Both the position numbers and the translations under genes were made by a program. The notes beneath the pieces are model-generated. The model saw only the letters and a program-made list of their open reading frames with translations. It did not search any database and was not told the DNA's origin. From Halopseudomonas nanhaiensis (GTDB taxonomy: Bacteria; Pseudomonadota; Gammaproteobacteria; Pseudomonadales; Pseudomonadaceae), in assembly GCF_020025155.1 (NCBI RefSeq), contig NZ_CP073751.1, positions 496,001-560,000 of the forward strand: a DNA stretch of 64,000 bases, in the 5' to 3' direction. This document shows, in pieces, positions 1 to 9,367 of this stretch. Within the stretch, counting starts at the first letter, position 1; every line of letters begins with the position of its first letter.

Positions 1-1
1 C

Positions 2-454
2 AAGACAGGGCGCAAAGAGTCGCATTTCTTCCATTTCGATGCGACAGGCCTGACTGCGCTGGTGCCGATTGTCATTCCTACGGAAGGCAAACACTGCGGT
101 GACCTCATTACCTTTCCGAACATTCGACCGATCCGTCGCAGCGTCATGGTCAACGTGATCGAAAAGGCAATACTGCATAACACGGTGAGCCAGAAACTGA
201 CGTCCTGGCTGGTCGGCAGAGGCTGGCTGAATCCGGTGCGTATCAAACTCAAGCCGGGGAATGTCTATCTGTTCTGGGGCTATCGCAGCCTGCACGCGAA
301 CGATCCATGCGATCCCAGCATGTTGCGCGCCACCGCGCTGTATCACTACGGCAATCCGCATCGCCACAGTCGGCTTGCCAAGCGGCTGCTCGGTCGCAAC
401 CAGCGTAACCTGCCCATCGCGGACACCGAAGCTCAGGTGATCCCGGAGGCGTGA
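2..454 (+). CDS. 2OG-Fe(II) oxygenase-like protein, 5' truncated by window edge
   Basis: The frame is open from base 2, so the N-terminus lies outside the window and the in-frame GTG at 62 is probably internal. The visible part carries an HxD pair (HFD in HFFHFDATG), a distal His (SLHAND) about 80 residues later and a following Arg (MLRATALYH). These are the spacing and residues expected for the double-stranded beta-helix Fe(II)/2-oxoglutarate binding site. The substrate cannot be inferred. The ORF ends in TGA before a short gap, with the next gene convergent. The family call rests only on the facial-triad pattern. Confidence 0.5.
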   Translation, partial: KTGRKESHFFHFDATGLTALVPIVIPTEGKHCGDLITFPNIRPIRRSVMVNVIEKAILHNTVSQKLTSWLVGRGWLNPVRIKLKPGNVYLFWGYRSLHANDPCDPSMLRATALYHYGNPHRHSRLAKRLLGRNQRNLPIADTEAQVIPEA

Positions 455-537
455 AGGCTGCCCCGGCAAGAGGGCGCCTGGGCATCTGCGACACCCATCC
501 AGCGGCGCGCCTGTATCGAGCGCGCCGGCGCGTTGCG

Positions 538-1227
538 CTATTCGGTCGGTGGGGTAGGCCGGATCAGCACTTCATTGACATCGACATGCGGCGGCTGAGA
601 CAGCGCGTACATCACGGCGCGCCCTATGTCTGCCGGCTCCAGCGCCTGAGACGGTGGTTGATCGAAGAACGGGGTATCGACCACGCCGGGTTCGATCAGC
701 GTTACGCGTATGCCGCTGCCACGTATCTCCTCGCGCAAGCCATAGCCGATGGCGGAGACCGCCCACTTGGTCGCACTGTACATCGACCCGGCAATGGTCA
801 CCCGGCCGGCCGCCGAGCCGGTCAGCAATACATGACCCCGGCTCTCGCGCAGAGCTGGCAGGCAGGCCTGGACTGTCAGGCCGACGCCGTACACGTTGGT
901 GAGGATCATGTCGCGCCAGCTGTCCGGATCGGCGCCGCTGAACCCACCTGCGCTGCCACCGCGTCCGGCGTTGGCGAATACCGCGTCGAGCCGGGAGAAG
1001 GTCTCAAGCGTCTGCTCGACCATCCGCCGTTGATCGTCCTCGCTTTGTACATCGCAACGCACCACGAGTGCGCGTTCCGGCCCGCCGAGGTCGCTCTGCA
1101 GCGCGCGCAGCTTGTCTTCCGAACGTGCGGCGAGCACCAGGCGATAGCCGGCCCTGGCTGCTTCACGGGCGGTGGCTTCGCCGATGCCGGATGAAGCGCC
1201 GGTGATCAGCAGAACGGGGTCGGACAT
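538..1227 (-). CDS. Short-chain dehydrogenase/reductase (SDR), NAD(P)-dependent
   Basis: A 229-residue classical SDR. It has the glycine-rich cofactor motif TGASSGIG at residues 9-16, the NAG motif (FANAGRG) mid-protein and the catalytic YSATK pair with an upstream Ser. The ATG at 1227 is chosen because AGGAG lies seven bases upstream and the protein then begins just before the first beta-strand; the frame stays open further upstream without a good start. An Arg in AARSEDK after the second strand suggests NADP preference. The substrate is unknown. The closest named relatives are the YdfG/3-hydroxy acid dehydrogenase-like SDRs. Confidence 0.85.
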   Translation of the reverse strand: MSDPVLLITGASSGIGEATAREAARAGYRLVLAARSEDKLRALQSDLGGPERALVVRCDVQSEDDQRRMVEQTLETFSRLDAVFANAGRGGSAGGFSGADPDSWRDMILTNVYGVGLTVQACLPALRESRGHVLLTGSAAGRVTIAGSMYSATKWAVSAIGYGLREEIRGSGIRVTLIEPGVVDTPFFDQPPSQALEPADIGRAVMYALSQPPHVDVNEVLIRPTPPTE

Positions 1228-1288
1228 GGGAGTCTCCTTCATCGGGCCGCAGGTCGGCCGGGTCTCTGCTTGGAGAGAACCCGCTGGC

Positions 1289-2038
1289 TCAAGTTCCGGC
1301 GCGTTGCTGGCGCTGGTGCGCGCGGTGGGCATCGAGCATCAGGTTCAGGGTCAACGGCAGTGCTATGCCCAGACAGGCCGCGGCCATCACGTCAGTTGGC
1401 CAGTGCACCCCGAGGACCATGCGTGACAGGCCCACCAGCGCAATCCAGCACAGCGCCAGCCACAGGCCCAGCGAGCGCGTTCTCGGTCGCAAGCGGCGCA
1501 GGCACAGCGCCAGCGCCACCGCACAGGCCGCGGTACCCAGGGTATGTCCGCTGGGGAAGCTCGAACCCCAGTACACCTCCGTCTCCCACAGCGCGGGCCG
1601 GTCGCGTCCGACGCTGCGTTTGATTACGTAGACCATCAGCACCCCGCCGATGCCGGACGCTGCCAACAGCAGCGCCTCGGCACGCTGACGCAAGATCGCC
1701 AGGGCGACGACTACCAACCCGATGACCGGGGTGAGAAACATCGACGAACCGGTCAGCGTGATCCAGGCGAAGACCGTCACCAGCCAGGACGGCGTCTGCT
1801 GATTGAGGAACAGCAATACGGCCGTATCGAAATCGCTCGTTCGTGCGCCCAGCACCTGCTCGGCGACTTTCACCGCCGCCACGGTAAGCACGAGTATCAG
1901 CAACAGGGCGATACGGCGTTCCTCCAGGTGGATGGACCAGCCGCGCTGCATGCGCCGCACGGCAGTGAACAGGCCCAGATAGAGGGCGGCGGTTATCAGC
2001 AGCAGGGGCAGGATGTTTGCGATGAACCAGTAGATCAT
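1289..2038 (-). CDS. PAP2-family membrane phosphatase
   Basis: A 249-residue integral membrane protein with about six hydrophobic segments and the three-part acid phosphatase signature. This comprises KRSVGRDRP (K-x6-RP), FPSGH, and SRMVLGVHWPTDV (SR-x5-H-x3-D). These residues form the phosphohistidine active site of lipid phosphatases such as PgpB, BacA-independent undecaprenyl-pyrophosphate phosphatases and LpxE-type enzymes, with catalysis on the periplasmic side. The exact lipid substrate cannot be told from sequence. It lies upstream of the SDR on the same strand with a 61-base gap, so co-transcription is possible. Confidence 0.85.
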   Translation of the reverse strand: MIYWFIANILPLLLITAALYLGLFTAVRRMQRGWSIHLEERRIALLLILVLTVAAVKVAEQVLGARTSDFDTAVLLFLNQQTPSWLVTVFAWITLTGSSMFLTPVIGLVVVALAILRQRAEALLLAASGIGGVLMVYVIKRSVGRDRPALWETEVYWGSSFPSGHTLGTAACAVALALCLRRLRPRTRSLGLWLALCWIALVGLSRMVLGVHWPTDVMAAACLGIALPLTLNLMLDAHRAHQRQQRAGT

Positions 2039-2148
2039 GTGTCACGCCATTGAAAGACAATCGTAATGCTGTCGACCGGTTCGCAGCGCATCGGTTCGAT
2101 GCCGCCGATGTGCCACGCGGTATGGATCGCTCCAGGTCGCCAGGACCC

Positions 2149-4005
2149 TCACTCGGGAGCGTCGGGCGGCAGCTTGGTATGTATGTCCTTGCGCCTGGGG
2201 GGCACCACCTCGTCCGGTCGTGGGGCGGTCAGGCTGAGGAGCTTCCATCCGGCCTCCGGGGTCACCTCGGTTTCCTCGGTAAACGCCTGGTGACGTCCCT
2301 TCGGCGAGATGGCGAACAGCGGCACGGCGTTGTGCTCGTGCGCCTTGAGAAAGTCCTCGAAGCCAAATGCTTCGGTAAGCTTGGTGTCTCGGATCTCCCA
2401 GCCCTGGGCGAGCAGGCTGGCGAACTTGTTGTAGCTCATGTGCTGGCCGACGAGAACATGCCCGCGATGGCCTGAGCCAAGCTGATGCTTTTCGGCGGTT
2501 TCGGTATCGGCCGGCGACAGCAGTGTGTAAATGTTGTCATCGCCGAACTCCGAGCGAAAGCGCATGCCCGCCGCGACATTGTTTCCGGCCTGCGGAGACA
2601 GGGCCAGCAGCTTGCCGATGCCCATCAGGTCCAGGTGATGATCCGCGTAACTGGAGACCGGATTCCCGAAGAACGTTTCCAGACCGTCCATCCGCGCGTC
2701 GCGGATGTGCTCCCAGTGCGAGTCGGTCAGCAACACGCGAAAGTGCTGCTCCTGCAGCGCCTTCGCGATGGCCCGCGCGACCGGGTTGGCCCCCACCACC
2801 AGAAAGCCGCTGGGCGCGGGCTCGGCGACCTGAAGTATCCGTGCCAGCCCTCGGGACGTCGCGCTTTGCAGGACGACAGTGCCGATGATCACGGAGAACG
2901 TAAGCGGTACCAGTATCTGCGCCGTCTCGTAGCCCGCCTCTTCCAGACGGATGGCGAACAGCGCGGACACCGCCGCTGCGACGATGCCGCGCGGAGCGAT
3001 CCAGGACAGCAGCGCCTTTTCCCGCCAGTTCAGGCTCGAGCCGATTGACGACAGCCACACCGCTGCCGGCCGCGCGATGAACTGCATGACCGCCAGTAGC
3101 GCAAGCGGTGCCCAGCCCAGCGCGATGATGTCGTCCAGCGTCAGCCGGGCTGCCAGCAATATGAACAGGCCGGAAATCAGCACCACGCTGAGGTTTTCCT
3201 TGAAGTTGAGGATCTCCTCGATGCGCAGGCGCTTCTGGTTGGCCAGCCACATGCCCATCAACGTCACCGCCAGCAGGCCGGATTCATGGGCGAGATGATC
3301 TGACAGGCTGAACACGGCAAACACGACCGACAGTGTGGCGAGGTTTTTCAGATACTCCGGCACCCAGCCGCGTTGCAATACGAAGCCCAGCGACCAACCG
3401 CCAAGCAGCCCCAGCGCGGTGCCCACGCCGAGGATTTCGAGAAACGCCAGGAACCCGTGGGAAAGGCCCGCCGCCTGGCTTTGCGAGACGATGAACTCAT
3501 ACACCACGACCACCAGCAGTGCGCCGATGGGGTCAATCAGGATCCCTTCCCAGCGCAGAATGTTGCCGATATTGCGATTCGGCCTGACCGTGCGCAGCAG
3601 CGGTACGATCACCGTCGGGCCGGTCACTACCGTCAACGCGCCGAACAGCACGCTCAACTCCCACTCGATCTGCAACAGGAAGTGGGCAGCGATTGCCACC
3701 ACCGCCCATGTGACTGCGCCTCCCAGCAGAATCAGGCGCTGCACCACGGCACGTTGAGAGCGAATCTCGTTGAGGTCCAGCGTCAGGCTGCCCTCGAACA
3801 GAATGATCGCGACCGACAGGCTGATCAGCGGAAACAGCAGGTCACCGAACATGGCATCGGGCGAGATGGTCGATGTCAACGGACCCAGCAGGATCCCTGC
3901 GCCGAGGAGAAACAGGATGGCAGGCAGGCGGACCCGCCAGGCAAGCCACTGGCAGCCGAAGGCAACCAGGCCGATCATTGCAATGCTCAGGCTGACAGAG
4001 GTCAA
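2149..4005 (-). CDS. CPA1-type Na+(K+)/H+ antiporter with C-terminal nucleotide-binding domain
   Basis: A 618-residue protein. The N-terminal two-thirds has about 12 membrane segments with antiporter-type motifs (LFEGSLTLDLNEI and the GILIDPIGALLVVV segment carrying the transport-site Asp). The C-terminal third is a soluble TrkA-N-like domain (FLVVGANPVARAIAKAL). It exchanges monovalent cations for protons at the inner membrane and is likely gated by a nucleotide. The start is TTG: AAGGAG lies seven bases upstream and the first membrane helix begins directly after it. The C-terminal domain distinguishes it from short NhaP proteins. Ion selectivity is not inferable. Confidence 0.85.
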   Translation of the reverse strand: MTSVSLSIAMIGLVAFGCQWLAWRVRLPAILFLLGAGILLGPLTSTISPDAMFGDLLFPLISLSVAIILFEGSLTLDLNEIRSQRAVVQRLILLGGAVTWAVVAIAAHFLLQIEWELSVLFGALTVVTGPTVIVPLLRTVRPNRNIGNILRWEGILIDPIGALLVVVVYEFIVSQSQAAGLSHGFLAFLEILGVGTALGLLGGWSLGFVLQRGWVPEYLKNLATLSVVFAVFSLSDHLAHESGLLAVTLMGMWLANQKRLRIEEILNFKENLSVVLISGLFILLAARLTLDDIIALGWAPLALLAVMQFIARPAAVWLSSIGSSLNWREKALLSWIAPRGIVAAAVSALFAIRLEEAGYETAQILVPLTFSVIIGTVVLQSATSRGLARILQVAEPAPSGFLVVGANPVARAIAKALQEQHFRVLLTDSHWEHIRDARMDGLETFFGNPVSSYADHHLDLMGIGKLLALSPQAGNNVAAGMRFRSEFGDDNIYTLLSPADTETAEKHQLGSGHRGHVLVGQHMSYNKFASLLAQGWEIRDTKLTEAFGFEDFLKAHEHNAVPLFAISPKGRHQAFTEETEVTPEAGWKLLSLTAPRPDEVVPPRRKDIHTKLPPDAPE

Positions 4006-4158
4006 GCAGCTGCTCCTTGTGAAATCGTATTAAGCTGACGGGCTAATCGGTGGCGAGTTCCTCAGCAGGGCGAATGTGCGTCGCGACAACGCCGCGGGGT
4101 GATGAATCGCCGAATAGCGGCTAGGCTACTGAAGCGAGCCAACAGAACGAGGTTTTCC

Positions 4159-4812
4159 ATGCAAAGCGTACATATCGACATCGTTTCGGATATCGCCTGT
4201 CCCTGGTGCGCGATAGGTTATGCCCGGCTCGAGCAGGCCATGCGTGAGCTGGACGGTGAGCTGAGTTTTGATATCCGCTGGCATGCCTTCGAGCTCAATC
4301 CCGACCCGTCGAGCGGTGGCGAACCCATTCTCGACGCGCTGAGCAGAAAGTACGGCCGTTCCCGCGAGGAAATGCAGGCCGCCCAGGCAAACATGATGGG
4401 CATCGCCGCGGGGCTGGGGCTGAATTTTGCGCGGATGCAGGAGCGCCTCACCTGCAATACGTTCGACGCCCACCGCCTGGTGAAATGGGCCGACGAGCAC
4501 CATCGGCAGACACAGATGAAGATGGCCCTGTTCGATGCCTACTTCGGCCATGCGGCCAATGTCTCCGACCCCGAGGTGCTGATGGGCTGCGTCGAGTCGA
4601 TCGGCCTCGACAGTACCGAAGCACGACGGGTACTGGCGTCGGAAGACTACGTGGAAGACGTTCGGGAAGACGAAGCACGCTATCAGGAGGCCGGCGTCTC
4701 GGCTGTGCCGGCGTTCATCGTCAACGAGCAGTACCTGATTTCCGGGGCGCAGGAGCCGTCCTACCTGGTACAGGCGCTGCGCCAGATCGCCAGCGAGAGC
4801 GAGGTCGAGTGA
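4159..4812 (+). CDS. DsbA-family thioredoxin-fold oxidoreductase (FrnE-like)
   Basis: A 217-residue cytoplasmic protein with no signal peptide. The active site is CPWC in the N-terminal strand (DIACPWCAIG), followed by the helical insertion typical of FrnE / 2-hydroxychromene-2-carboxylate isomerase-like proteins. The cis-Pro loop is GVSAVPAFIVN near the C-terminus. The ATG at 4159 is chosen over an in-frame ATG 60 bases upstream because the family begins at this point. It is likely a dithiol oxidoreductase or isomerase acting on cytoplasmic thiols. It is monocistronic, convergent with the next gene. Confidence 0.85.
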   Translation: MQSVHIDIVSDIACPWCAIGYARLEQAMRELDGELSFDIRWHAFELNPDPSSGGEPILDALSRKYGRSREEMQAAQANMMGIAAGLGLNFARMQERLTCNTFDAHRLVKWADEHHRQTQMKMALFDAYFGHAANVSDPEVLMGCVESIGLDSTEARRVLASEDYVEDVREDEARYQEAGVSAVPAFIVNEQYLISGAQEPSYLVQALRQIASESEVE

Positions 4813-4827
4813 CCGGAGTCGGTTGAC

Positions 4828-5334
4828 CTACTCGTTTTTGAGAATCGCCACGATATTGCCGCTGCGCTCCAGGCGGGCCTCCTTGACCTCGCTGACATCG
4901 TTCACCCCGGCATTTTCGCGCAACGCGCCCTTGAGGTCCTTTTCGCTGATGTAGGAGCGCTTCATTGCGTCCCACTGAATTTCCCCGTCGATCACCAGCT
5001 TGCGCGAGTTGCCCTTGACCAGGGATCCGAACCAGTCTGTGTAGTAAGCCAGCGCCGCGAAACCCGCATGCATCGCCACCAGGGCTCCGGCAGCGGCGAG
5101 TTTGGCGAAGAACGCCTCCGGATTGGTGATGGCGCGGCTGAGAACCGAGCCGATCATGATCGCCATGATGACATCGAAGGCGGCAAACTTGCCGATGAAC
5201 CGCTTGTCCCCCAGACGAACGAGAATCACGCCCAGTATGTAGACGATCACCGCGCGCAATGACATCTGCCAGGCGTTCAGCTCTTCGGCTTCCAGTCCCA
5301 GGGCGACGGTGATGGTGCTCCAGATTGCTTCCAT
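4828..5334 (-). CDS. DUF421 (YetF-like) membrane protein
   Basis: A 168-residue protein with three hydrophobic segments in the first 90 residues. A soluble C-terminal domain follows, containing the family hallmarks (KFAAFDVIMAIMIGS; SRKLVIDGEI). The DUF421 C-terminal alpha/beta domain is found in Bacillus YetF/YdfS-type proteins; the molecular role is not established. It is convergent with the DsbA-like gene with only 15 bases between stops. Nothing in the neighbours suggests a specific partner. Confidence 0.8.
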   Translation of the reverse strand: MEAIWSTITVALGLEAEELNAWQMSLRAVIVYILGVILVRLGDKRFIGKFAAFDVIMAIMIGSVLSRAITNPEAFFAKLAAAGALVAMHAGFAALAYYTDWFGSLVKGNSRKLVIDGEIQWDAMKRSYISEKDLKGALRENAGVNDVSEVKEARLERSGNIVAILKNE

Positions 5335-5440
5335 AAGCGGCTCCGCGCATGTTTGCCTGTCTGGTTGGACAGGCTGAGGCGAGAGAGGTGCTCCGGTCGT
5401 TGCGCCGGTTTGGGTGACTCAGCGGGGCGATGCTGTTTGC

Positions 5441-5647
5441 TCAGACGGTGTCTGGCGGCGCACCGGCGTCACATTTCCTGCACGCCAGGCGATGGCCGAG
5501 CCGGGAGCCGCGTCCGTCTTCGGTAGTCACCCAGTAGCGCTCCTGCCACGGCGGGTTGTGGCGTACGTGCTGGAAATGCCCGCACTCGAGTACGGCAACC
5601 CAATGCTGCTCTTCGTCACGATGAAAGCCGGTAATGCTGCGCTGCAT
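5441..5647 (-). CDS. DUF3565-family small protein
   Basis: A 68-residue protein starting MQRSITGFHRDEE. It contains a compact Cys/His set (LECGHFQHVRHNPPW and LACRKCD) that looks like a zinc-binding fold and matches the small DUF3565 family common in proteobacteria. The ATG at 5647 is preferred over more upstream starts because the upstream extension is basic, proline-rich and unlike the family. The function is unknown. It sits 37 bases downstream of a small membrane protein gene on the same strand. Confidence 0.75.
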   Translation of the reverse strand: MQRSITGFHRDEEQHWVAVLECGHFQHVRHNPPWQERYWVTTEDGRGSRLGHRLACRKCDAGAPPDTV

Positions 5648-5684
5648 GACGACTCTGCCGGTATACCTGTGAGCTGGGAGTGTA

Positions 5685-5957
5685 TCAGGAACGTGCCGGG
5701 GTATCGGCTTCGGCCTCGGCCGCAGCATTCTTCTTCGTGCCACGCAGATTCATCAGGAACAGGCCGACCTGCAACGTAATCAGCGCCCAGGCGTGGGCCT
5801 GTACTCCCCAGATGATCCACAGTGCGTTACTCAGAATGAAGCAGAGAAAGCCCCAGTTGCGCTTGCGCGCCTGACGGGACCCGACGAGCCAGGCGGCGAT
5901 CAGCGTCGCGACCATGGCCGGCCATTGCAGAAAATCGATGAAGGTTTCCAGTGTCAT
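5685..5957 (-). CDS. Small membrane protein of unknown function
   Basis: A 90-residue protein with about three hydrophobic helices (WPAMVATLIAAWLVG; GFLCFILSNALWIIWGV; WALITLQVGLFLMNLRG) and a hydrophilic, Ala/Glu-rich tail. The helix spacing with Trp/Asn residues resembles a single repeat of small PnuC/SWEET-type proteins, but no diagnostic motif is visible. It lies between glcB and the DUF3565 gene on the same strand, but the glcB terminator separates it from glcB. Confidence 0.65.
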   Translation of the reverse strand: MTLETFIDFLQWPAMVATLIAAWLVGSRQARKRNWGFLCFILSNALWIIWGVQAHAWALITLQVGLFLMNLRGTKKNAAAEAEADTPARS

Positions 5958-6023
5958 GGACGCTCAGACCCGGTTCGGCTCGAAGCGTTCAAGCGATGGG
6001 TGGCGTGGGTGGGTCATCCGCAG

Positions 6024-6052
6024 AAAAAACCCGGCACACGGCCGGGTTTTTC
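6024..6052 (-). terminator. Rho-independent terminator of glcB
   Basis: On the minus strand, AAAAACCCGGC, a short GTGT loop and GCCGGGTTTTTT form a GC stem followed by a T run, 17 bases beyond the glcB stop codon. The flanking A and T runs make it look partly bidirectional, but only the minus-strand gene ends here. Confidence 0.8.
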
Positions 6053-6068
6053 AGTACTAAGCTGACGC

Positions 6069-8246
6069 TCAGCAGGCGTACTTGGCCTTGAACTCGCGAC
6101 GACGGCGGTGCAGAACCGGCTCGGTGTAACCGTTCGGCTGCTTGGTGCCTTCAATGCAGAGCTCGACTGCCGCCTGGAAAGCGACGCTGTCTTCGAAGTT
6201 TGCTGCCATCGGCTTGTAGGCCGGGTCATGCTCGTTCTGACGGTCAACGACCGAGGCCATACGCTTCATGGTTTCCATCACCTGCTCTTCGGTGCAGATG
6301 CCATGGCGCAGCCAGTTGGCGATGTGCTGGCTGGAGATGCGCAGCGTAGCCCGGTCTTCCATGAGGCCCACGTCGTTGATGTCCGGTACCTTCGAGCAAC
6401 CGACGCCCTGGTCGATCCAGCGCACAACGTAGCCGAGGATGCCCTGGGCGTTGTTGTCCAACTCCTGTTGCACCTCTTCCTTCGACCACTTGGGGGTCGC
6501 GGCCAGCGGCAGGGTAATGATGTCGTCGACCGAAGCCGGAGTGCGCTTGGCCAGTTCTTCCTGGCGATCGAACACATTGACCTTGTGATAGTGCAGAGCG
6601 TGCAAGGTCGCTGCGGTGGGCGAGGGCACCCAGGCAGTGTTCGCACCGGCCATCGGGTGGCCGATCTTCTGCTCGAGCATGCCGGCCATCAGGTCGGGCA
6701 TGGCCCACATGCCCTTGCCGATCTGCGCGCGACCCTTCAGGCCTGTGGCCAGCCCGATGTCGACATTGTTGTTCTCGTAGGCGCCGATCCACTTGGCCGC
6801 CTTCATCTCGCCCTTGCGAACCATGGCGCCCGCTTCCATCGAGGTATGGATCTCGTCGCCGGTGCGATCAAGGAAGCCGGTGTTGATGAACACCACGCGC
6901 TCGCTGGCCGCCTTGATGCAGGCCTTGAGGTTGATGGTGGTGCGGCGCTCTTCATCCATGATGCCGACCTTGAGCGTGTTGCGCTGCATGCCCAGCATGT
7001 CTTCGACGCGGCTGAACAGCGTCGTGGTGAACTCGACTTCTTCCGGGCCGTGCATCTTCGGTTTGACGATGTACACCGAACCGGTGCGGGTGTTCTTGCG
7101 GCTGGTGTTGCCGTTGAGGTTGTGCAGCGCGACCAGGCTGGTGACTGCAGCATCCATGATGCCTTCCGGGACTTCGTTGCCGTCCTTGTCAAGGATCGCG
7201 TCGTTGGTCATCAGATGGCCGACGTTGCGCACAAACAGCAGGGAGCGGCCATGCAGCGTCAGACTCGAGCCGTCAGGGCGGGTGTATTCGCGATCAGGGT
7301 TCATGGTGCGGGTGAACGAGCTGCCGCCCTTGGCAACGCTCTCGGACAGATCGCCCTTCATCAGACCCAGCCAGTTCTTGTACACAACGACCTTGTCATC
7401 GGCATCAACTGCGGCAACCGAGTCTTCGCAATCCATGATGGTGGTCAGTGCCGATTCCATCAGCACGTCCTTGACGCCGGCGGCATCGGTCTGGCCGATG
7501 TTGCTGGTCGGGTCGATCTGGATCTCGAAATGCAGGCCATTGTGCTTGAGCAGCACGGCAGCGGGCTGGTCGGCCTTGCCCTGGAATGCGATGAACTGGG
7601 CAGCGTCCTTCAGACCGGTCTGGCTGCCATCCTTGAGCGAGACGGCCAGCTTGCCGTCCTTGATGACATAGGCAACCGAATCGACGTGGGAACCTTGGGC
7701 CAGCGGGGCTGCCTCATCGAGGAAGGCACGAGCGTAGGCGATTACCTTGTTGCCGCGGATCTCGTTGTAGCCGGGCCCCTTGGTGGCGCCGTCGTCCTCG
7801 GAGATGGCATCGGTGCCATACAGGGCGTCATACAGCGAGCCCCAGCGAGCATTGGCCGCATTCAGGGCAAACCGGGCATTCATGACCGGGACTACCAGCT
7901 GCGGGCCCGCCATTTGGGCGATTTCCTCGTCGACGTTTTCAGTCGTAGCCTGAAAGTCGGCCGGTTCCGGTAGCAGGTAGCCGATCTCCTGCAGGAAGGC
8001 CTTGTAGGCGACCGGATCGTGAGCCTGACCTGAGCGTTTGTTGTGCCACGCGTCGATCTGCGCCTGGAAGTCGTCACGCTTGGCCAGTAGCGCCTTGTTG
8101 ACCGGGGCCAGGTCGGTAATCAGCGCTTCAACGCCGGACCAGAACGCACCGGTGTCAACGCCGGTACCGGGGATGGCCTGTTGGTTGATGAAGTCGTGAA
8201 GAACCTTGGCAACCTGCAAGGAGCCAACTTGGACGCGTTCAGTCAT
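6069..8246 (-). CDS. glcB: Malate synthase G
   Basis: A 725-residue protein, the normal length of the monomeric G isoform. It condenses glyoxylate with acetyl-CoA to malate, completing the glyoxylate shunt and glycolate use. Visible features include [20 protein letters not shown] at the N-terminus, the catalytic-barrel segments ([18 protein letters not shown], with the metal-binding Asp/Glu region), [15 protein letters not shown], and the C-terminal domain with [13 protein letters not shown]. No glcDEF or aceA genes are adjacent, so it is a stand-alone unit with its own terminator. AGTGAGGG precedes the ATG. Confidence 0.97.
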   Translation of the reverse strand: MTERVQVGSLQVAKVLHDFINQQAIPGTGVDTGAFWSGVEALITDLAPVNKALLAKRDDFQAQIDAWHNKRSGQAHDPVAYKAFLQEIGYLLPEPADFQATTENVDEEIAQMAGPQLVVPVMNARFALNAANARWGSLYDALYGTDAISEDDGATKGPGYNEIRGNKVIAYARAFLDEAAPLAQGSHVDSVAYVIKDGKLAVSLKDGSQTGLKDAAQFIAFQGKADQPAAVLLKHNGLHFEIQIDPTSNIGQTDAAGVKDVLMESALTTIMDCEDSVAAVDADDKVVVYKNWLGLMKGDLSESVAKGGSSFTRTMNPDREYTRPDGSSLTLHGRSLLFVRNVGHLMTNDAILDKDGNEVPEGIMDAAVTSLVALHNLNGNTSRKNTRTGSVYIVKPKMHGPEEVEFTTTLFSRVEDMLGMQRNTLKVGIMDEERRTTINLKACIKAASERVVFINTGFLDRTGDEIHTSMEAGAMVRKGEMKAAKWIGAYENNNVDIGLATGLKGRAQIGKGMWAMPDLMAGMLEQKIGHPMAGANTAWVPSPTAATLHALHYHKVNVFDRQEELAKRTPASVDDIITLPLAATPKWSKEEVQQELDNNAQGILGYVVRWIDQGVGCSKVPDINDVGLMEDRATLRISSQHIANWLRHGICTEEQVMETMKRMASVVDRQNEHDPAYKPMAANFEDSVAFQAAVELCIEGTKQPNGYTEPVLHRRRREFKAKYAC

Positions 8247-8422
8247 GGAAAACCCTCACTCTGCAGACAACCTGCGCGATCTCGCACAGGACTCGGAATT
8301 TGGAGACGCAGCATGTTACACGATGATCGGTTGCAAATCATGCCCGAGCCATGGAATTCTGTGCGGCCGTGCGCTGGGCGCCATGGCGGTCATCCCCTCG
8401 CCTCGACTCTAAGTGAACTGTA

Positions 8423-9367
8423 ATGGATCAGGCTTTTCTGGATTTGCTGGTTGACCGTTTACCGGATCTCGAGCCCGGCCGCCCGTTCGATGAGGCGGCC
8501 ATGCGCTACGCCGGCTACTACGGTATCAACTTCAGTAATCATGCGTGCCAGCACTTGGGCCGCATTCGCGTCGACCGGTTCCATCTCGCTGTGCAAGTCT
8601 GGCGTCCGGCCCGGCCCAGGGGTTCGCTGATCATCCTGCATGGCTACTACGACCACATGGGTCTGTACGGCCACATCATCAGCTGGGCCCTGCAGCATGA
8701 TCTCGCCGTGCTGGCGTTCGACCTGCCCGGTCACGGCCTGTCCAGCGGCGAACGCGCGAGTATCGACTGCTTTACTCAATACCAGGCTGCGTTGGACGGC
8801 GTTCTGGCCCATGCCGCGGACTGGGAACTTCCTGCGCCGTGGCACCTGATCGGTCAGAGCACCGGTGGGGCTATCCTGATCGACCGTCTCCTGCATGGTC
8901 CGCTTCCCGAGCAGTTGGGCGAAACCATTCTCATGGCACCGCTGGTACGTCCCCGGCAATGGGGCATGTCGCAGATGAGTCTGCGACTGCTGGGCGGCTT
9001 CGTGCAGCAGCTTGGCCGGCGCTTCACCGACAATTCCAACGACCGGGATTTTCTCGACTTCATCCGCGAGCGCGATCCGTTGCAACCGCAGGTGTTGCCG
9101 GTTGCGTGGGTGCAGGCTCTGGAAAAGTGGATCCCGCGCATCGAGTCGGCGAGTCCGGTCGCCTACCGCCCGCTGGTTGTGCAGGGCAAAAAGGATGGCA
9201 CCGTCGATTGGCAACACAATATTCGGGTGCTCGAGCAGAAGTTCGACGTGCCCGAGGTGTTCTACCTTGATCAGGCTCGCCACCATCTGGTCAACGAAGG
9301 CAAGGCGCTGCGCCAGCAATATCTAGCCTGGCTGGCGCAGCGCCTGGGACTTGCCGTTACGGGTTGA
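8423..9367 (+). CDS. Alpha/beta hydrolase (lysophospholipase / monoglyceride-lipase-like)
   Basis: A 314-residue serine hydrolase. It has the oxyanion strand LIILHGYYDHMG, a nucleophile elbow GQSTGG, the acid in QGKKDGTVDW and the catalytic His in DQARHHLVNEG, all in canonical order. This is the Hydrolase_4/PldB-like arrangement acting on acyl glycerols or lysophospholipids; the substrate is not determined. There is no signal peptide. The 3' end overlaps the convergent DUF2059 gene by 11 bases. The 176-base region upstream, between it and glcB, contains no further gene I can support. Confidence 0.85.
   Translation: MDQAFLDLLVDRLPDLEPGRPFDEAAMRYAGYYGINFSNHACQHLGRIRVDRFHLAVQVWRPARPRGSLIILHGYYDHMGLYGHIISWALQHDLAVLAFDLPGHGLSSGERASIDCFTQYQAALDGVLAHAADWELPAPWHLIGQSTGGAILIDRLLHGPLPEQLGETILMAPLVRPRQWGMSQMSLRLLGGFVQQLGRRFTDNSNDRDFLDFIRERDPLQPQVLPVAWVQALEKWIPRIESASPVAYRPLVVQGKKDGTVDWQHNIRVLEQKFDVPEVFYLDQARHHLVNEGKALRQQYLAWLAQRLGLAVTG

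Noticed and set aside
6108..7973. A 621-codon open frame antisense to glcB
   Set aside because: It is a shadow of glcB third-position GC bias; the translated product shows no recognisable domain.
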